Below, one piece after another: positions 8,659 to 18,329 of a stretch of DNA of 64,000 nt. The notes under the pieces were generated by a model. The model was not told the origin of the DNA, did not search any database, and worked only from the letters and a program-made list of their open reading frames with translations. Source of the stretch: Sphingomonas sp. JUb134 (GTDB lineage Bacteria; Pseudomonadota; Alphaproteobacteria; Sphingomonadales; Sphingomonadaceae). Every line of letters begins with the position of its first letter. The first letter of the stretch is position 1. A program made the position numbers and the translations under genes. The stretch covers positions 2,194,501 through 2,258,500 of the forward strand of contig NZ_SLYP02000001.1 in NCBI RefSeq assembly GCF_004341505.2, given 5' to 3'.

Positions 8659-10455
8659 TTAGTGGTTGTCGCGCGGCAGACCCATGGTCTGCGCGATGCG
8701 CTGGTACTTCTCGGCACCCTCCAGAATCGCGCCGGTGTTCATCTGGCCGACCACCGAACGCTGGATTTCCTGCCATGGCGTCTGCGAAGCCGGATACTGG
8801 TACCCGCCCTCCGCCTCGAGCTTGCGACGACGCTCCGCGAGTTCCTCGTCCGAGATCAGCACGTCGGCCGTACCCTTGTTGAGGTCGATGCGGACGCGGT
8901 CACCGGTCTGGATGAGGGCCAGGCCGCCCATCGCCGCCGCCTCGGGCGAGGCGTTCAGGATCGACGGGCTACCGCTGGTGCCCGACTGGCGACCATCGCC
9001 GATGCACGGCAGGGCGTGGATGCCCTCGCGGATCAGGTACGCCGGCGGACGCATGTTCACGACCTCGGCCGCACCCGGATAGCCGATCGGGCCGGCGCCG
9101 CGCATGAACATCAGCGTCTCCGCCGTGATGTTCACGGACGGATCGTCGATGCGGTGGTGATAGTCCTCCGGCCCGTCGAACACGACCGCCGGACCTTCGA
9201 AGGCGTTCGGATCGTTCGGGTTCGAGAGATAGCGCTCGCGGAACTCCTCGCTGATGACGCTGGTCTTCATGATCGCCGCGTCGAACAGGTTGCCCGACAG
9301 GACGATGAAGCCGGCTTCTTCCTTCAGCGGCTGGTTGAACGGGCGAATGACCTTTTCGTCCTCGATCTCGACGCCACGGCAGTTCTCGCCGATCGTCTTG
9401 CCGTTCACGGTCATGACGTCCTCATGGATCAGGCCCTGATCCATCAGCTGCGAGACCACTGCCGGCACACCACCTGCGCGATAATAATCCTCGCCCAGAT
9501 ATTCGCCCGCTGGCTGCAGGTTCACGAGCAGCGGCACCTTGTGGCCGTGCTCCTGCCAATCGCGGATGTCGAGCTCGACGCCCATGTGGCGGGCGAGCGC
9601 AGCCAGGTGGATCGGCGCGTTGGTCGAGCCGCCGATCGCTGAGTTCACGACGATCGCGTTCAAAAACGCCTCGCGCGTCATGACGTCGGACGGCTTCAGG
9701 TCCTCGGCCACCATCTCGACGATGCGCTTGCCGGTCTCGTACGCCACTTCCTGACGATCGCGATACGGCGCCGGGATCGCGGCCGAGCCCGGAAGCTGCA
9801 TGCCGAGCGCCTCGGCGAGCGAGTTCATCGTCGTCGCGGTGCCCATGGTGTTGCAGTAGCCCGTCGACGGTGCCGACGACGCGACCAGCTTGATGAAGCC
9901 CGCGTTGTCGATCTCGCCGGCAGCGAGCATCTGGCGCGCCTTCCACACGATGGTGCCCGAACCGGTGCGCTCGCCCTTGTGCCAGCCGTTGAGCATCGGG
10001 CCGACCGACAGCGCGATCGCCGGGATGTTCACGGTCGCCGCCGCCATCAGGCAGGCAGGCGTCGTCTTGTCGCAGCCGATCGTCAGCACGACGGCGTCGA
10101 GCGGATAGCCGTACAGCACCTCGACCAGCGCCATGTACGCAAGGTTGCGGTCAAGCCCGGCGGTTGGACGCTTGCCGGTTTCCTGGATCGGGTGGACCGG
10201 GAACTCGAGCGCGATGCCGCCGGCCTCGCGAATGCCTTCGCGAAGGCGTTCCGCTAGCACCAGGTGGTGGCGGTTGCAGGGCGAGAGGTCGCTGCCGGTC
10301 TGGGCGATGCCGATGATCGGCTTGCCCGACTGGAGCTCGGCCTGGCTGAGGCCGAAGTTCATGTACCGCTCGATGTAGAGCGCGGTCATGTCGATATTCT
10401 CGGGATTATCGAACCAGGCGCGCGAGCGAAGCTTGTTGGTCGGGGTGGCGGTCAT
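8659..10455 (-). CDS. IlvD/Edd-family pentonate dehydratase (D-xylonate / L-arabonate type)
   Basis: 598 residues, full-length IlvD/Edd dehydratase. The three Fe-S cluster cysteines appear at C60 (DLSPCNRHH), C128 ([10 protein letters not shown]) and C201 (GYCNTMG). From memory, the N-terminus ([17 protein letters not shown]) and the C-terminal PRDNH closely resemble Caulobacter XylD, D-xylonate dehydratase, rather than amino-acid IlvD or gluconate Edd. It would convert a pentonate to 2-keto-3-deoxypentonate in the cytoplasm. It follows the epimerase gene on the same strand with a 13-bp gap and is divergent from the permease gene. L-arabonate or another sugar acid remains possible. Confidence 0.88.
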   Translation of the reverse strand: MTATPTNKLRSRAWFDNPENIDMTALYIERYMNFGLSQAELQSGKPIIGIAQTGSDLSPCNRHHLVLAERLREGIREAGGIALEFPVHPIQETGKRPTAGLDRNLAYMALVEVLYGYPLDAVVLTIGCDKTTPACLMAAATVNIPAIALSVGPMLNGWHKGERTGSGTIVWKARQMLAAGEIDNAGFIKLVASSAPSTGYCNTMGTATTMNSLAEALGMQLPGSAAIPAPYRDRQEVAYETGKRIVEMVAEDLKPSDVMTREAFLNAIVVNSAIGGSTNAPIHLAALARHMGVELDIRDWQEHGHKVPLLVNLQPAGEYLGEDYYRAGGVPAVVSQLMDQGLIHEDVMTVNGKTIGENCRGVEIEDEKVIRPFNQPLKEEAGFIVLSGNLFDAAIMKTSVISEEFRERYLSNPNDPNAFEGPAVVFDGPEDYHHRIDDPSVNITAETLMFMRGAGPIGYPGAAEVVNMRPPAYLIREGIHALPCIGDGRQSGTSGSPSILNASPEAAAMGGLALIQTGDRVRIDLNKGTADVLISDEELAERRRKLEAEGGYQYPASQTPWQEIQRSVVGQMNTGAILEGAEKYQRIAQTMGLPRDNH

Positions 10456-10468
10456 GGGAGGTGTCCGG

Positions 10469-11623
10469 TCAGCGAGTCGTGGAAAGGCGATAGATCATGA
10501 CATGCCGATACGGCTTGCCGGGATCCACTCGGGCGGAAACAAAGTCGGGGTGATTGGGCGCGTCCGGAAACTTTTGCGGCTCCAGGGCGATCCCATCCCC
10601 CATGCGATACAGGTGACCCTTCTTGCCCAAATAGGTGCCGTCAAGGAAGTTGCCCGTGTAGAACTGGACCCCGGGCTCGGTGGTCAGCACTTCGAGCACG
10701 CGACCCGACTGCGGGTCCTCCAGGCGGGCGGCGAGCTCGGGCTTGGCAGTCAGCCCCTTGTCGAGGGCGAAGTTGTGGTCGTAGCCCTGGCCGTAGCGGA
10801 TCTGCTGGTCATGGCCGTCCCGGATGCCGTCGGCCACCACGCGCGGGCTGCGGAAGTCGAACACCGTACCCGCGACCGGGCGACGCTCGCCGGTGGGGAT
10901 CAGCTTGGCATCCACGGGCGTATAGGTCGCCGCCGGAACGGTCAGGCGGTGCCCGGTCGCACCCATCGGCGACCCTTCCCCCGCCAGGTTGAAGATGGCG
11001 TGATTGGTCATGTTGACGATGGTCGTCTTGCTGGTCTTGCCCTCGAAGGCGATCGTCAGCGAACCCTTGTCATCCAGCGAATAGGTGACGGTCACGTCGA
11101 ACTGGCCGGGATAGCCGGAATCGCCGTCCGGGCTGCGATGCGCCAGCACGACGCTCGCCACCGGCCCGTTCTTCACGGAAACGACGCGCCAGACCTGCTT
11201 GTCGAACCCCTTGCCGCCGCCGTGCAGCGAGTTCGCCGCCTCGTTGAGCGGCAGCTGGAACTTCTTGCCATCCAGCGTGAACGTGCCGCCGGCGATGCGG
11301 TTGGCGTAACGGCCCACGGTGACCCCGAAATAGTTCGGATGATCGACATAGTCGGCGAGATCGTCGTAGCCGAGCACCACGTCCGCCTTGTTGCCGTCGC
11401 GGTCCGGTGCGATCAGCGACTGCAGCGTCGCACCATAGGTCAGCACGCGCGCGGAGACGCCGTTGGCGCCCACGAGCGTGATCGCTTCAACTGCAGTGCC
11501 GTCCTTCAGCGTTCCGGCCGCGGAACGCTGCACCTCCGCCGCGGATGCCGTCCCCGCCGTCAGCGCTGTCGAGGCCGCCGCCACCAGCGCCAGAACAACT
11601 CCATCGCTGCCCACCTTCCGCAT
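10469..11623 (-). CDS. Exported aldose 1-epimerase (GalM family)
   Basis: 384 residues from the ATG at 11623, preceded by an AGGA-type ribosome site. A longer in-frame start at 11683 would run through the promoter region and spoil the signal peptide. Residues 1-29 form a signal peptide ending ASAAE. The GalM fold shows the N-R-I substrate loop ([10 protein letters not shown]), the catalytic histidine region ([10 protein letters not shown]) and the C-terminal P-G-V-Q-F-Y-T-G-N stretch. It interconverts alpha and beta anomers of aldoses, here apparently in the periplasm. It is the first gene of the minus-strand pair with the pentonate dehydratase. Confidence 0.92.
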   Translation of the reverse strand: MRKVGSDGVVLALVAAASTALTAGTASAAEVQRSAAGTLKDGTAVEAITLVGANGVSARVLTYGATLQSLIAPDRDGNKADVVLGYDDLADYVDHPNYFGVTVGRYANRIAGGTFTLDGKKFQLPLNEAANSLHGGGKGFDKQVWRVVSVKNGPVASVVLAHRSPDGDSGYPGQFDVTVTYSLDDKGSLTIAFEGKTSKTTIVNMTNHAIFNLAGEGSPMGATGHRLTVPAATYTPVDAKLIPTGERRPVAGTVFDFRSPRVVADGIRDGHDQQIRYGQGYDHNFALDKGLTAKPELAARLEDPQSGRVLEVLTTEPGVQFYTGNFLDGTYLGKKGHLYRMGDGIALEPQKFPDAPNHPDFVSARVDPGKPYRHVMIYRLSTTR

Positions 11624-11668
11624 CGTCCTATCCTTGTGTATCGACGCCGTTGACGCGCCTTTCGGGGC

Positions 11669-11698
11669 TATATAGTCGGACAAAATTCACCAGGGCAA
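11669..11698 (-). promoter_or_regulatory. Candidate sigma70-like promoter with GntR-type operator in the galM/permease divergence
   Basis: Reading the minus strand, TTGCCC (11698-11693), an 18-bp spacer and TATATA (11674-11669) make a plausible promoter for the epimerase-dehydratase pair. The 11-bp sequence TAGTCGGACAA (11673-11683, plus strand) fits the FadR/GntR operator pattern TNGTNNNACNA and overlaps the -10 element. A repressor bound here could control both divergent transcripts. Prediction by eye only. Confidence 0.4.
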
Positions 11699-11761
11699 GC
11701 CGCGCAGCAGATGCTGGCGAACAGCGCGACCGCTTCGGCTTCCACACAGGAGACAGGATGC

Positions 11762-13072
11762 ATGGCGTTGCCGCCAACTTCTTCCGTCGCTTCGACAGGT
11801 GCGCACCACGCGCCCGGTGGAAGCTACAAGCCCGCGCTGACGCTGCTTGCCAGCCTCTTCTTCATGTGGGGCTTCATCACCGTCATCAACAATACCCTCC
11901 TGCCGCATCTCAGGAGCGTGTTCGAACTCGATTACACGCAGACCACGCTGATCGAATCGGTCTGGTTCATCGCGTATTTCGTGGCCTCCATCCCTTCGGC
12001 GAAGCTGATCGAGCGGATCGGCTATCAGAAGTCGATCGTTACCGGTCTGGTCATCATGGCAGCCGGTGCGCTGCTGATGGTGCCGGCAGCGCGACTGCCT
12101 TCCTATGGCGTCGTGCTCACCGCGCTGTTCATCATCGCCAGCGGGATCACGCTGCTCCAGGTGGCGGCGAACCCGTATGTTGCGGTCATTGGCCCGCCGG
12201 AGACCGGGTCGTCGCGCCTGAACCTGGTGCAGGCGTTCAATTCGCTCGGCACTACGCTTGCGCCGCTGTTCGCGGGCTACCTGATCCTGGGCCGTTCGAA
12301 GGGCGGCACGGCAGAAGCCGGCGTGACGCTCACGGCAGCTGAGCGCTATGCCGATGCGCAGTCGGTGATCCTGCCGTATCTGATCGTCGCGGCGGTGCTG
12401 GTGGTGCTTGCCGTGGTCATCGCGCGCTTCCCGCTTCCCGCGATTGGCCAGGCTACCCAGCGCGTCTCGCGCGAGGAGCGGCGCGGCATGTCGCTTTGGA
12501 AGCACCGGAACCTCGTCTGGGGTGTCCCGGCGATCTTCATCTACCTGATCGCGGAAATCGGCGTCGCCAACCTGTTCATCAACTTCGTCTCGCAGCCGGA
12601 CATCGCGGCGATCACGCACGAGCAGGCATCGCGCTATCTGGCGCTGCTGTGGGGCGGCATGATGGTCGGCCGCTTCGTCGGCAGCTTCGTCATGCAGAAG
12701 GTGCCCGCCGACAAGGTTCTGGCGTTCTTCGCGGTCGGCGCGTTCATCGTGATGCTGCTTGCGACCTTCACCAGCGGCCATGCGGCGATGTGGTCGCTGA
12801 TCGCGGTGGGCCTGTTCCACTCGATCATGTTCCCGACGATCTTCACGCTGGGCATCAAGGGCCTGGGTCCGCTCACCGAAGAAGGCTCGGGCCTGCTCAT
12901 CATGGCGATCGCTGGGGGTGCGCTGGTGGTGGTGCAGGGCTGGCTGGCGGATACAGTCGGGCTGCAGACCTCGTTCCTGCTGACCGCCGCTTGCGAACTC
13001 TACATCCTGTTCTACGCGCTGTGGGGCTCCAAGCCGACGCACGCGCTGCCGGAGCGCGAGGTGATCGGGTAA
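11762..13072 (+). CDS. FucP-like MFS sugar:H+ symporter
   Basis: 436 residues from the ATG at 11762, preceded by GGAG about 10 nt upstream; an in-frame start at 11711 is less well placed. About twelve transmembrane segments are seen. The N-terminus (LFFMWGFITVINNTLLPHL) is characteristic of the fucose/glucose-galactose permease branch (FucP/GluP) of the major facilitator superfamily. Such permeases import fucose, galactose, glucose, arabinose or related sugars with protons. Its position, divergent from the epimerase and dehydratase genes and beside a GntR regulator, points to a pentose or 6-deoxyhexose substrate for the pathway encoded around it. Confidence 0.9.
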   Translation: MALPPTSSVASTGAHHAPGGSYKPALTLLASLFFMWGFITVINNTLLPHLRSVFELDYTQTTLIESVWFIAYFVASIPSAKLIERIGYQKSIVTGLVIMAAGALLMVPAARLPSYGVVLTALFIIASGITLLQVAANPYVAVIGPPETGSSRLNLVQAFNSLGTTLAPLFAGYLILGRSKGGTAEAGVTLTAAERYADAQSVILPYLIVAAVLVVLAVVIARFPLPAIGQATQRVSREERRGMSLWKHRNLVWGVPAIFIYLIAEIGVANLFINFVSQPDIAAITHEQASRYLALLWGGMMVGRFVGSFVMQKVPADKVLAFFAVGAFIVMLLATFTSGHAAMWSLIAVGLFHSIMFPTIFTLGIKGLGPLTEEGSGLLIMAIAGGALVVVQGWLADTVGLQTSFLLTAACELYILFYALWGSKPTHALPEREVIG

Positions 13073-13094
13073 TCTCGCCGGCAAGGCACGACGA

Positions 13095-13126
13095 GGGCGT
13101 CTCCGCTACTGCGGGGGCGCCCTTTT
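13095..13126 (+). terminator. Intrinsic terminator after the permease gene
   Basis: A 12-bp stem (13095-13106 with 13111-13122, two G-U pairs in RNA) and a TACT loop are followed by TTTT at 13123-13126. It sits 22 bp past the permease stop and just before the convergent GntR stop. Confidence 0.8.
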
Positions 13127-13130
13127 CGTA

Positions 13131-13889
13131 TCACTCCATGGCGTGGCGCGTGTCCTCGAGCGCCAGGTCGACCAGTGCGCGCATCGCCGCACCGGCTGCC
13201 TCCGCATCGCCCGCCGCAATGCCGTCGTAGACGCGGATGTGGTCCGGCAGGGGATCGCGGGGCAGGGCGCGGGAGCGTTGCTTGAACTGGGTGGTCCAGT
13301 TCACCGCCGCGCCGATGCTGGCGCTCAGGACGACCAGCGCGTCGTTCCGCGTGGCGCGGAGGATCGCGTCGTGGAAATCGCGATCTGCGGCCAGCCCAGC
13401 TTCCGTCGCCAGCGTGTGCCGCCGCATGGCCGCCAGCGCGTCTTTCATCGCCTTCAGGTCGGCGCGGTCGCGCCGTTCGGCCGCCAGGCGTGCAGCTGCG
13501 GGCTCGACGATCGCCCGCAGTTCGAACAGGCTGCGGATGAACTGGATGTCCGGACTGCCTGCGAAAGCCCAGGCGACGACATCCGGATCCAGGAGGTTCC
13601 AGCGGTTGCGCGGCAGAACGCGGGTGCCCGCCTTGGGGCGGCTCTCTACCAGCCCCTTTGCCGTCAGCACCTGCACCGCCTCGCGATAGGCGCTGCGGGA
13701 AACGTCCAGCGCCTCCGAGAAGGCGATCTCCCCCGAAAGGGTGTCGCCCGGCGCATATTCGCCTGAGACGATCGCTAGGCCCAGCTTGTGGGCGATCGCG
13801 CCGCGCAGCCGGCGCCCGGTGCCTCGCGGCTGTCGCGTCGGCGTCGTTGCACTCTCCGGCGCATCAGCCTCGCCCTTCGCTTTGGTCAT
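13131..13889 (-). CDS. GntR-family (FadR/FCD) transcriptional regulator of the pentose cluster
   Basis: 252 residues from the ATG at 13889, which has a strong GGGAGA ribosome site. A frame start at 14060 would overlap the divergent dehydrogenase gene and is rejected. Residues about 35-105 form the GntR winged helix (LGLAIVSGEYAPGDTLSGE, DVSRSAYREAVQVL). The rest is an alpha-helical FCD sensor domain. FCD metal or ligand residues D and H are visible in ADRDFHDAI and PDHIRVY; the third histidine, usually in an M-x-x-H motif, is replaced (AMRALVD). It is divergent from the semialdehyde dehydrogenase gene and probably represses the surrounding genes in the absence of a sugar-acid ligand. Confidence 0.9.
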   Translation of the reverse strand: MTKAKGEADAPESATTPTRQPRGTGRRLRGAIAHKLGLAIVSGEYAPGDTLSGEIAFSEALDVSRSAYREAVQVLTAKGLVESRPKAGTRVLPRNRWNLLDPDVVAWAFAGSPDIQFIRSLFELRAIVEPAAARLAAERRDRADLKAMKDALAAMRRHTLATEAGLAADRDFHDAILRATRNDALVVLSASIGAAVNWTTQFKQRSRALPRDPLPDHIRVYDGIAAGDAEAAGAAMRALVDLALEDTRHAME

Positions 13890-13941
13890 CCCTATCTCCC
13901 CCGCTAAGGCTGTGGTCGCGTTTTGAATGCCGAACGAACGA

Positions 13942-13976
13942 TTGCCAAGCCGGCACCGCTTTAATATGTCCGAGTA
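13942..13976 (+). promoter_or_regulatory. Candidate promoter/operator upstream of the semialdehyde dehydrogenase
   Basis: TTGCCA (13942-13947), a 17-bp spacer and TATGTC (13965-13970) form a weak promoter. The segment ATGTCCGAGTA (13966-13976) shares the core TGTCCGA and 12 of 16 aligned positions with the site in front of galM. It is an imperfect match to the GntR-type palindrome. Low confidence without a genome scan. Confidence 0.33.
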
Positions 13977-13992
13977 AATAAGGAGCCACCCC

Positions 13993-15558
13993 ATGACCAA
14001 CGACACCGCAACCCTCAACCGGGCGAGTGACGCCGGCTTTCGTTCGATCTCGGCCGACACGGGCGAACCCTTTGGAGAGCCGTTTGCCGTTCATGGTCCG
14101 GCCGACGTGGACGCCGCATGCGCCGCGGCGGAAGCAGCGTTCGACGCGTATCGCTCCACGGACCGTGAGACGCGCGCCGCGTTCCTGGAAAAGATCGGCG
14201 AAGAGATCCTGGCGATCGGCGACGAACTGATTGAAACGGCGATGCGCGAGAGCGGCCTGCCGCGCGCGCGCCTGGAGGGTGAGCGCGGCCGTACCGTCGG
14301 CCAGCTCAAGATGTTCGCCGGTGTCGTCCGCAAGGGTGGCTGGCTTGGCCTGCGCATCGATCCGGCGCTTCCGGAGCGTCAGCCGCTGCCGCGTCCGGAT
14401 CTGCGCCTGCGCATGATCCCGCTCGGCCCGGTCGCGGTGTTCGGTGCCTCGAACTTCCCGCTCGCGTTCTCGACTGCTGGTGGCGACACCGCCTCGGCGC
14501 TCGCCGCCGGTTGCCCGGTCGTTGTGAAGGGCCACCCGGCGCATCCGGCGACGGGCGCGCTGGTCGCAGAGGCTATCCGTCGCGCGGTCGCCGCCTCCGG
14601 CCTGCCGGAAGGCGTGTTCTCGCACCTGGTCGGCCCCGGTAACGAACTCGGGTCGCAGCTGGTGCAGGACCCGCGCATCACCGCAGTGGGCTTCACCGGC
14701 TCGCGTGGCGGTGGCCTGGCGCTGATGAAGCTTGCACAGGCGCGCGAAGTGCCGATCCCGGTCTATGCCGAGATGTCGAGCATCAACCCCGTTCTGCTGA
14801 TGCCGGAAGCGCTCAAGGCGCGCGGCGCGGCACTGGGTACGGCCTTCGTCGGCTCGCTGACAATGGGCGCGGGTCAGTTCTGCACGAACCCGGGCCTGTT
14901 GCTCGCGATCGAAGGCGAGGGGCTGGATGCATTCGTCGAAGCGGCGAAGACCGCGCTCGTCGAGGCAGGCGCCAGCACCATGCTGACGCCGGGCATCCAC
15001 AAAGCGTATTCGGAGAGCGTCGAGAACCTTGCGTCGCATGCGCAGGTCGAGACGGTCGCGCGTGGCAAGGTGGGCGAGGGCGTGACCCAGGGTCAGGCCG
15101 CGTTCTTCTCGACCACGGCGGAGGCATTCCTGGCCGACAAGGCGCTGGGGCATGAGGTGTTCGGCGCCTCGTCGATCCTGGTACGTTGCCGCAACGAGGA
15201 AGAGCTGCGCCAGGTGCTCGTGGCCGCCGAGGGACAGCTCACCGCCACGCTGCACATGGACGCGGGCGACGCGGAGCTTGCGGCGCGCATGGTGCCGGTG
15301 CTGGAGCGCAAGGCAGGCCGTATCCTCGCCAACGGTTGGCCGACGGGCGTCGAAGTGACGCACGCGATGGTCCATGGCGGTCCGTTCCCGTCGACCTCCG
15401 ACGGTCGCACGACCTCGGTCGGTAGCCTGGCGATCGACCGCTTCCTGCGGCCGGTGTCGTACCAGAACCTGCTGCCGGAGCTGCTGCCCGCAGATCTTCG
15501 CGACGGGGCGCAGGCAGGCCTGCCGCGTCTGATCGACGGCCAGCTCCACAACGATTGA
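13993..15558 (+). CDS. Alpha-ketoglutarate semialdehyde (2,5-dioxovalerate) dehydrogenase
   Basis: 521 residues, NAD(P)-dependent aldehyde dehydrogenase. The general base E260 ([11 protein letters not shown]) and the catalytic nucleophile C297 ([10 protein letters not shown]) are in place, and the cofactor-binding segment FGASNFP is present. The FCTNPG form with E-M-S-S-I-N-P is typical of the KGSADH group rather than of common ALDHs. It would perform the last step of the Weimberg pathway, oxidising 2,5-dioxopentanoate to alpha-ketoglutarate for the TCA cycle. It has GGAG upstream and is followed 48 bp later by the AraD1-type gene, with which it probably forms an operon divergent from the GntR regulator. 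Confidence 0.92.
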   Translation: MTNDTATLNRASDAGFRSISADTGEPFGEPFAVHGPADVDAACAAAEAAFDAYRSTDRETRAAFLEKIGEEILAIGDELIETAMRESGLPRARLEGERGRTVGQLKMFAGVVRKGGWLGLRIDPALPERQPLPRPDLRLRMIPLGPVAVFGASNFPLAFSTAGGDTASALAAGCPVVVKGHPAHPATGALVAEAIRRAVAASGLPEGVFSHLVGPGNELGSQLVQDPRITAVGFTGSRGGGLALMKLAQAREVPIPVYAEMSSINPVLLMPEALKARGAALGTAFVGSLTMGAGQFCTNPGLLLAIEGEGLDAFVEAAKTALVEAGASTMLTPGIHKAYSESVENLASHAQVETVARGKVGEGVTQGQAAFFSTTAEAFLADKALGHEVFGASSILVRCRNEEELRQVLVAAEGQLTATLHMDAGDAELAARMVPVLERKAGRILANGWPTGVEVTHAMVHGGPFPSTSDGRTTSVGSLAIDRFLRPVSYQNLLPELLPADLRDGAQAGLPRLIDGQLHND

Positions 15559-15606
15559 TCAATCCCGGCGACCGCAAACGCGGCGTTCAACTGGGGAGGA
15601 ATTAGG

Positions 15607-16599
15607 ATGACGTTGCGTTTGTTGCAGCATCGGGCGCCGGACGGCACGCGATCGGTGATCGCGGCCCAGGGCGACCGGGCGGCATTCGTGCCGGGGGTCG
15701 ATAGTGTGCGGGCGCTCGCAGCCCGCGCCATCGCCGATGGCACCAGCCTGGCGGATGCGGTCGCCGCATGCGGGGAGGGGGCTACCGTCGACCTCGCCGC
15801 GGAGTTTGAGGCCGGTCACCTGATCGCGCCGGTCGACCATGAGGATCCGGCGCACGTCGTGATGACGGGCACCGGCCTCACGCACCTCGGCTCGGCCGAA
15901 GGGCGCGACAAGATGCACCGCGAGGCGGCCGCCGTCGAAAAGCAGACGGACTCCATGCGGATGTTCCTGGAAGGCGTCGAGGGCGGCAAGCCCGCAGCAG
16001 GCCAGGTCGGCCAGCAGCCGGAGTGGTTCTACAAGGGCGACGGATCCCAGCTGGTCGCCCCGGGCGCTCCGCTGTCGATGCCCGCCTTCGCCCAGGACGG
16101 CGGCGAAGAGCCGGAGCTTGCCGGCATCTACCTGATCGGTCCGGACGGTACGCCGTTCCGCTTGGGTCTCTGCCTCGCCAACGAGTTCAGCGACCATGTG
16201 ACCGAGCGTCATAACTACCTGTGGCTCGCGCACTCGAAGCTGCGCCAGGCGTCGCTTGGGCCGGAGATTGTCGTCGGCACGCCGCCGTCGGACGTGCGCG
16301 GCAGCAGCCGCATCCTTCGCGACGGTGAGGTCCTTTGGGAAAAGCCGTTCCTGTCGGGTGAGGACAACATGTCCCACAGCCTGGCAAACCTGGAGGCGCA
16401 TCACTTCAAATACGCGCTGTTCCGTCGTCCCGGCGACATCCACATCCACTTCTTCGGGACGGCCACGCTGTCGTTCACCGACGGCGTGAAGACGGAAACC
16501 GGCGACGTGTTCGAGATCGAAGCGGCGCCGTTCACGCTGCCGCTGCGAAACCCGCTCGCCCGCGACGCCGAGGCGCCGGTGACCGTTCGCGCACTCTGA
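15607..16599 (+). CDS. AraD1/GguC-type fumarylacetoacetate hydrolase-fold protein (probable 2-keto-3-deoxypentonate dehydratase)
   Basis: 330 residues. The C-terminal half shows FAH-superfamily features: E-P-E-L-A-G-I-Y with the following GPDGTPFRLGLCLANEFSDH, where acidic residues bind the divalent metal. The overall pattern, including MTGTGLTHLGSA and the HIHFFGTATLSF end, matches the AraD1 (formerly GguC) group, which is found in oxidative arabinose/xylose clusters. The likely reaction is dehydration of 2-keto-3-deoxypentonate to 2,5-dioxopentanoate, which feeds the dehydrogenase encoded just upstream. A GGAGG ribosome site lies about 8 nt before the ATG. Aldolase-type cleavage (Dahms route) is less likely because KGSADH is present. 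Confidence 0.85.
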   Translation: MTLRLLQHRAPDGTRSVIAAQGDRAAFVPGVDSVRALAARAIADGTSLADAVAACGEGATVDLAAEFEAGHLIAPVDHEDPAHVVMTGTGLTHLGSAEGRDKMHREAAAVEKQTDSMRMFLEGVEGGKPAAGQVGQQPEWFYKGDGSQLVAPGAPLSMPAFAQDGGEEPELAGIYLIGPDGTPFRLGLCLANEFSDHVTERHNYLWLAHSKLRQASLGPEIVVGTPPSDVRGSSRILRDGEVLWEKPFLSGEDNMSHSLANLEAHHFKYALFRRPGDIHIHFFGTATLSFTDGVKTETGDVFEIEAAPFTLPLRNPLARDAEAPVTVRAL

Positions 16600-16605
16600 T
16601 CCAGC

Positions 16606-16640
16606 CTGCCCGGCCTCCGCGCCATCGCGGGGCCGGGCAG
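16606..16640 (+). terminator. Stem-loop after the AraD1-type gene
   Basis: A GC-rich hairpin of about 15 bp with one bulge lies 7 bp beyond the stop codon. No U-run follows, so it may be a processing or stability hairpin rather than a classical terminator. Confidence 0.5.
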
Positions 16641-16740
16641 CCACTGCCGATCGCCCAAAGGGCTTGCAGTCCGGGCGGTCAGCAGCGACGAGGGATGCAG
16701 CCCGCGCGGTATCGGTCGCGCCCTTGCACAGGATCCTTCA

Positions 16741-18045
16741 ATGGTCGTCACGGACATCGCAACCCGCACGTACGACCATAATTTTCGGCTCGACCCGATC
16801 GTCCGCAGCCTGCTCGACACGGACTTCTACAAGCTGCTGATGCTGCAGATGATCCGGCACGTGCATCCGGACGTCGACGCGACCTTTTCCGTAATCAATC
16901 GCACCCACTCGGTGCGCCTCGCGGAGGTGATCGACGAAGGGGAGCTGCGCGCGCAGCTAGACCATGCTCGCACCATTCGCTTCGCGAAGAAGGAGTTGAT
17001 CTGGCTCGCGGGCAACAGCTTCTACGGCACGGCACGGATGTTCAGCCCGGATTTCATCCGCTGGCTGGCCGATTTCCAGCTGCCGCCCTATGTGCTGGAA
17101 AAGCACGACGGCCAGTATGCCCTGCATTTCGAAGGCCCTTGGACCCACACCACGATGTGGGAGATCCCGGCGCTGACCATCATCAACGAACTCCGCGCCC
17201 GAGCCGCCATGCGCGACAAGGGGCGGTTCGCCCTCGACGTGCTCTATGCTCGCGCCAAGGCGAAGCTCTGGCAGAAGGTCGAGCGGCTGCGCGCGCTCCC
17301 CGACCTAGTTCTTTCCGACTTCGGAACCCGCCGTCGCCATGGCTTTCTTTGGCAACGCTGGTGCGTCGACGCTCTCAAGGAGGGACTCGGCGACCGGTTC
17401 ATCGGTACGTCCAACGTGTTGCTGGCGATGGATGCCGACCTGGAGGCGATCGGAACCAACGCGCACGAGCTTCCCATGGTGGAGGCAGCCTTGTCAGACA
17501 GCAATGCGGAACTCGCCGGAGCGCCCTACCGCGTCCTTGAGCAATGGCGGCAGCATTATGGGGGCAACCTGCTGGTGGCCCTGCCGGACGCGTTCGGAAC
17601 GACCGCGTTTCTGGCGAACGCACCTGCCTGGGTAGCGGACTGGACAGGCTTCCGCCCCGACAGCGCGCCTCCGATCGCGGCCGGGGAGCAGATCATCTCG
17701 TGGTGGCAACGCCACGGCGTCGATCCGCGCAGCAAGTTGCTGATCTTCTCGGACGGCATGGACGTGGACACGATCGAGCAGGTGTATGGCCACTTTCACG
17801 GCCGCGTGCGGATGAGCTTTGGCTGGGGCACCAACCTCACCAACGACTTCCGGGATTGCGATCCCGATGGCGCCCACGGGCTCGAGCCGATCTCGCTTGT
17901 GTGCAAGGTCACGCGAGTAAACGGGCGCCCCGCGGTGAAGCTCTCCGACAATCCCGAGAAGGCGACCGGGGAACCGGACGAAATCGCGCGCTACCTGCGC
18001 GTATTCGGCGGGGCGGACCGCGTCGCAAGCGCGGTGGAGGTCTAG
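16741..18045 (+). CDS. pncB: Nicotinate phosphoribosyltransferase
   Basis: 434 residues with the family's N-terminal [13 protein letters not shown] signature, the [10 protein letters not shown] segment carrying the regulatory histidine, and the GWGTNLTND phosphate-binding loop near the C-terminus. It joins nicotinate and PRPP to give nicotinate mononucleotide, the entry point of the Preiss-Handler NAD salvage route, in the cytoplasm. It stands alone downstream of the pentose operon and is probably transcribed separately. A second NAD-recycling gene, pncC, lies far downstream at 58048. Confidence 0.96.
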   Translation: MVVTDIATRTYDHNFRLDPIVRSLLDTDFYKLLMLQMIRHVHPDVDATFSVINRTHSVRLAEVIDEGELRAQLDHARTIRFAKKELIWLAGNSFYGTARMFSPDFIRWLADFQLPPYVLEKHDGQYALHFEGPWTHTTMWEIPALTIINELRARAAMRDKGRFALDVLYARAKAKLWQKVERLRALPDLVLSDFGTRRRHGFLWQRWCVDALKEGLGDRFIGTSNVLLAMDADLEAIGTNAHELPMVEAALSDSNAELAGAPYRVLEQWRQHYGGNLLVALPDAFGTTAFLANAPAWVADWTGFRPDSAPPIAAGEQIISWWQRHGVDPRSKLLIFSDGMDVDTIEQVYGHFHGRVRMSFGWGTNLTNDFRDCDPDGAHGLEPISLVCKVTRVNGRPAVKLSDNPEKATGEPDEIARYLRVFGGADRVASAVEV

Positions 18046-18064
18046 GCTCGGGCGCTGAGCCGTC

Positions 18065-18101
18065 CGCGTGCCGGACCCTCGGTGGAGGGAGCCGGCACGC
18101 G
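18065..18101. terminator. Strong stem-loop between convergent genes
   Basis: A 10-bp outer stem (18065-18074 with 18092-18101) and an inner CCCTC/GAGGG stem lie between the pncB stop and the small membrane-protein gene on the other strand. No clear T-run flanks it. Its position suggests a shared bidirectional end signal. Confidence 0.45.
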
Positions 18102-18108
18102 TGGCATC

Positions 18109-18291
18109 CTATTGCGCTTGCACCGTCTTCGAAGGCGCGATCTGGCCCGACGGCCCTTCTTTGCTCATCTGCTTCGCGTGGTGGATGTTGTATCCCACGA
18201 AGATAATCGCCCAGATCGCCGCGATGATCAGCAGGATGATCGCGAGGCGCCGGAGGGGCGGTCCTTTTCGAGGATCGGGCGGCACGGGCAT
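18109..18291 (-). CDS. Small single-span membrane protein, function unknown
   Basis: 60 residues: a proline- and charge-rich N-terminus (about 14 residues), one transmembrane helix (about residues 15-34) and a polar tail. The frame stays open upstream of the ATG at 18291, so the real start could be a few codons earlier. It lies 38 bp downstream of the DUF892 gene on the same strand and could be co-transcribed with it. I do not recognise a family. The codon pattern and the clean hydrophobic helix suggest it is real, but the evidence is limited. Confidence 0.55.
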   Translation of the reverse strand: MPVPPDPRKGPPLRRLAIILLIIAAIWAIIFVGYNIHHAKQMSKEGPSGQIAPSKTVQAQ

Positions 18292-18329
18292 GATGAAGTC
18301 CTTCGGATCGGTAGGCGCAGGGGCGAGGC

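Noticed and set aside
13864-15549. 561-residue open frame on the minus strand
   Set aside because: Antisense to the semialdehyde dehydrogenase gene, which has its catalytic residues and a ribosome site.
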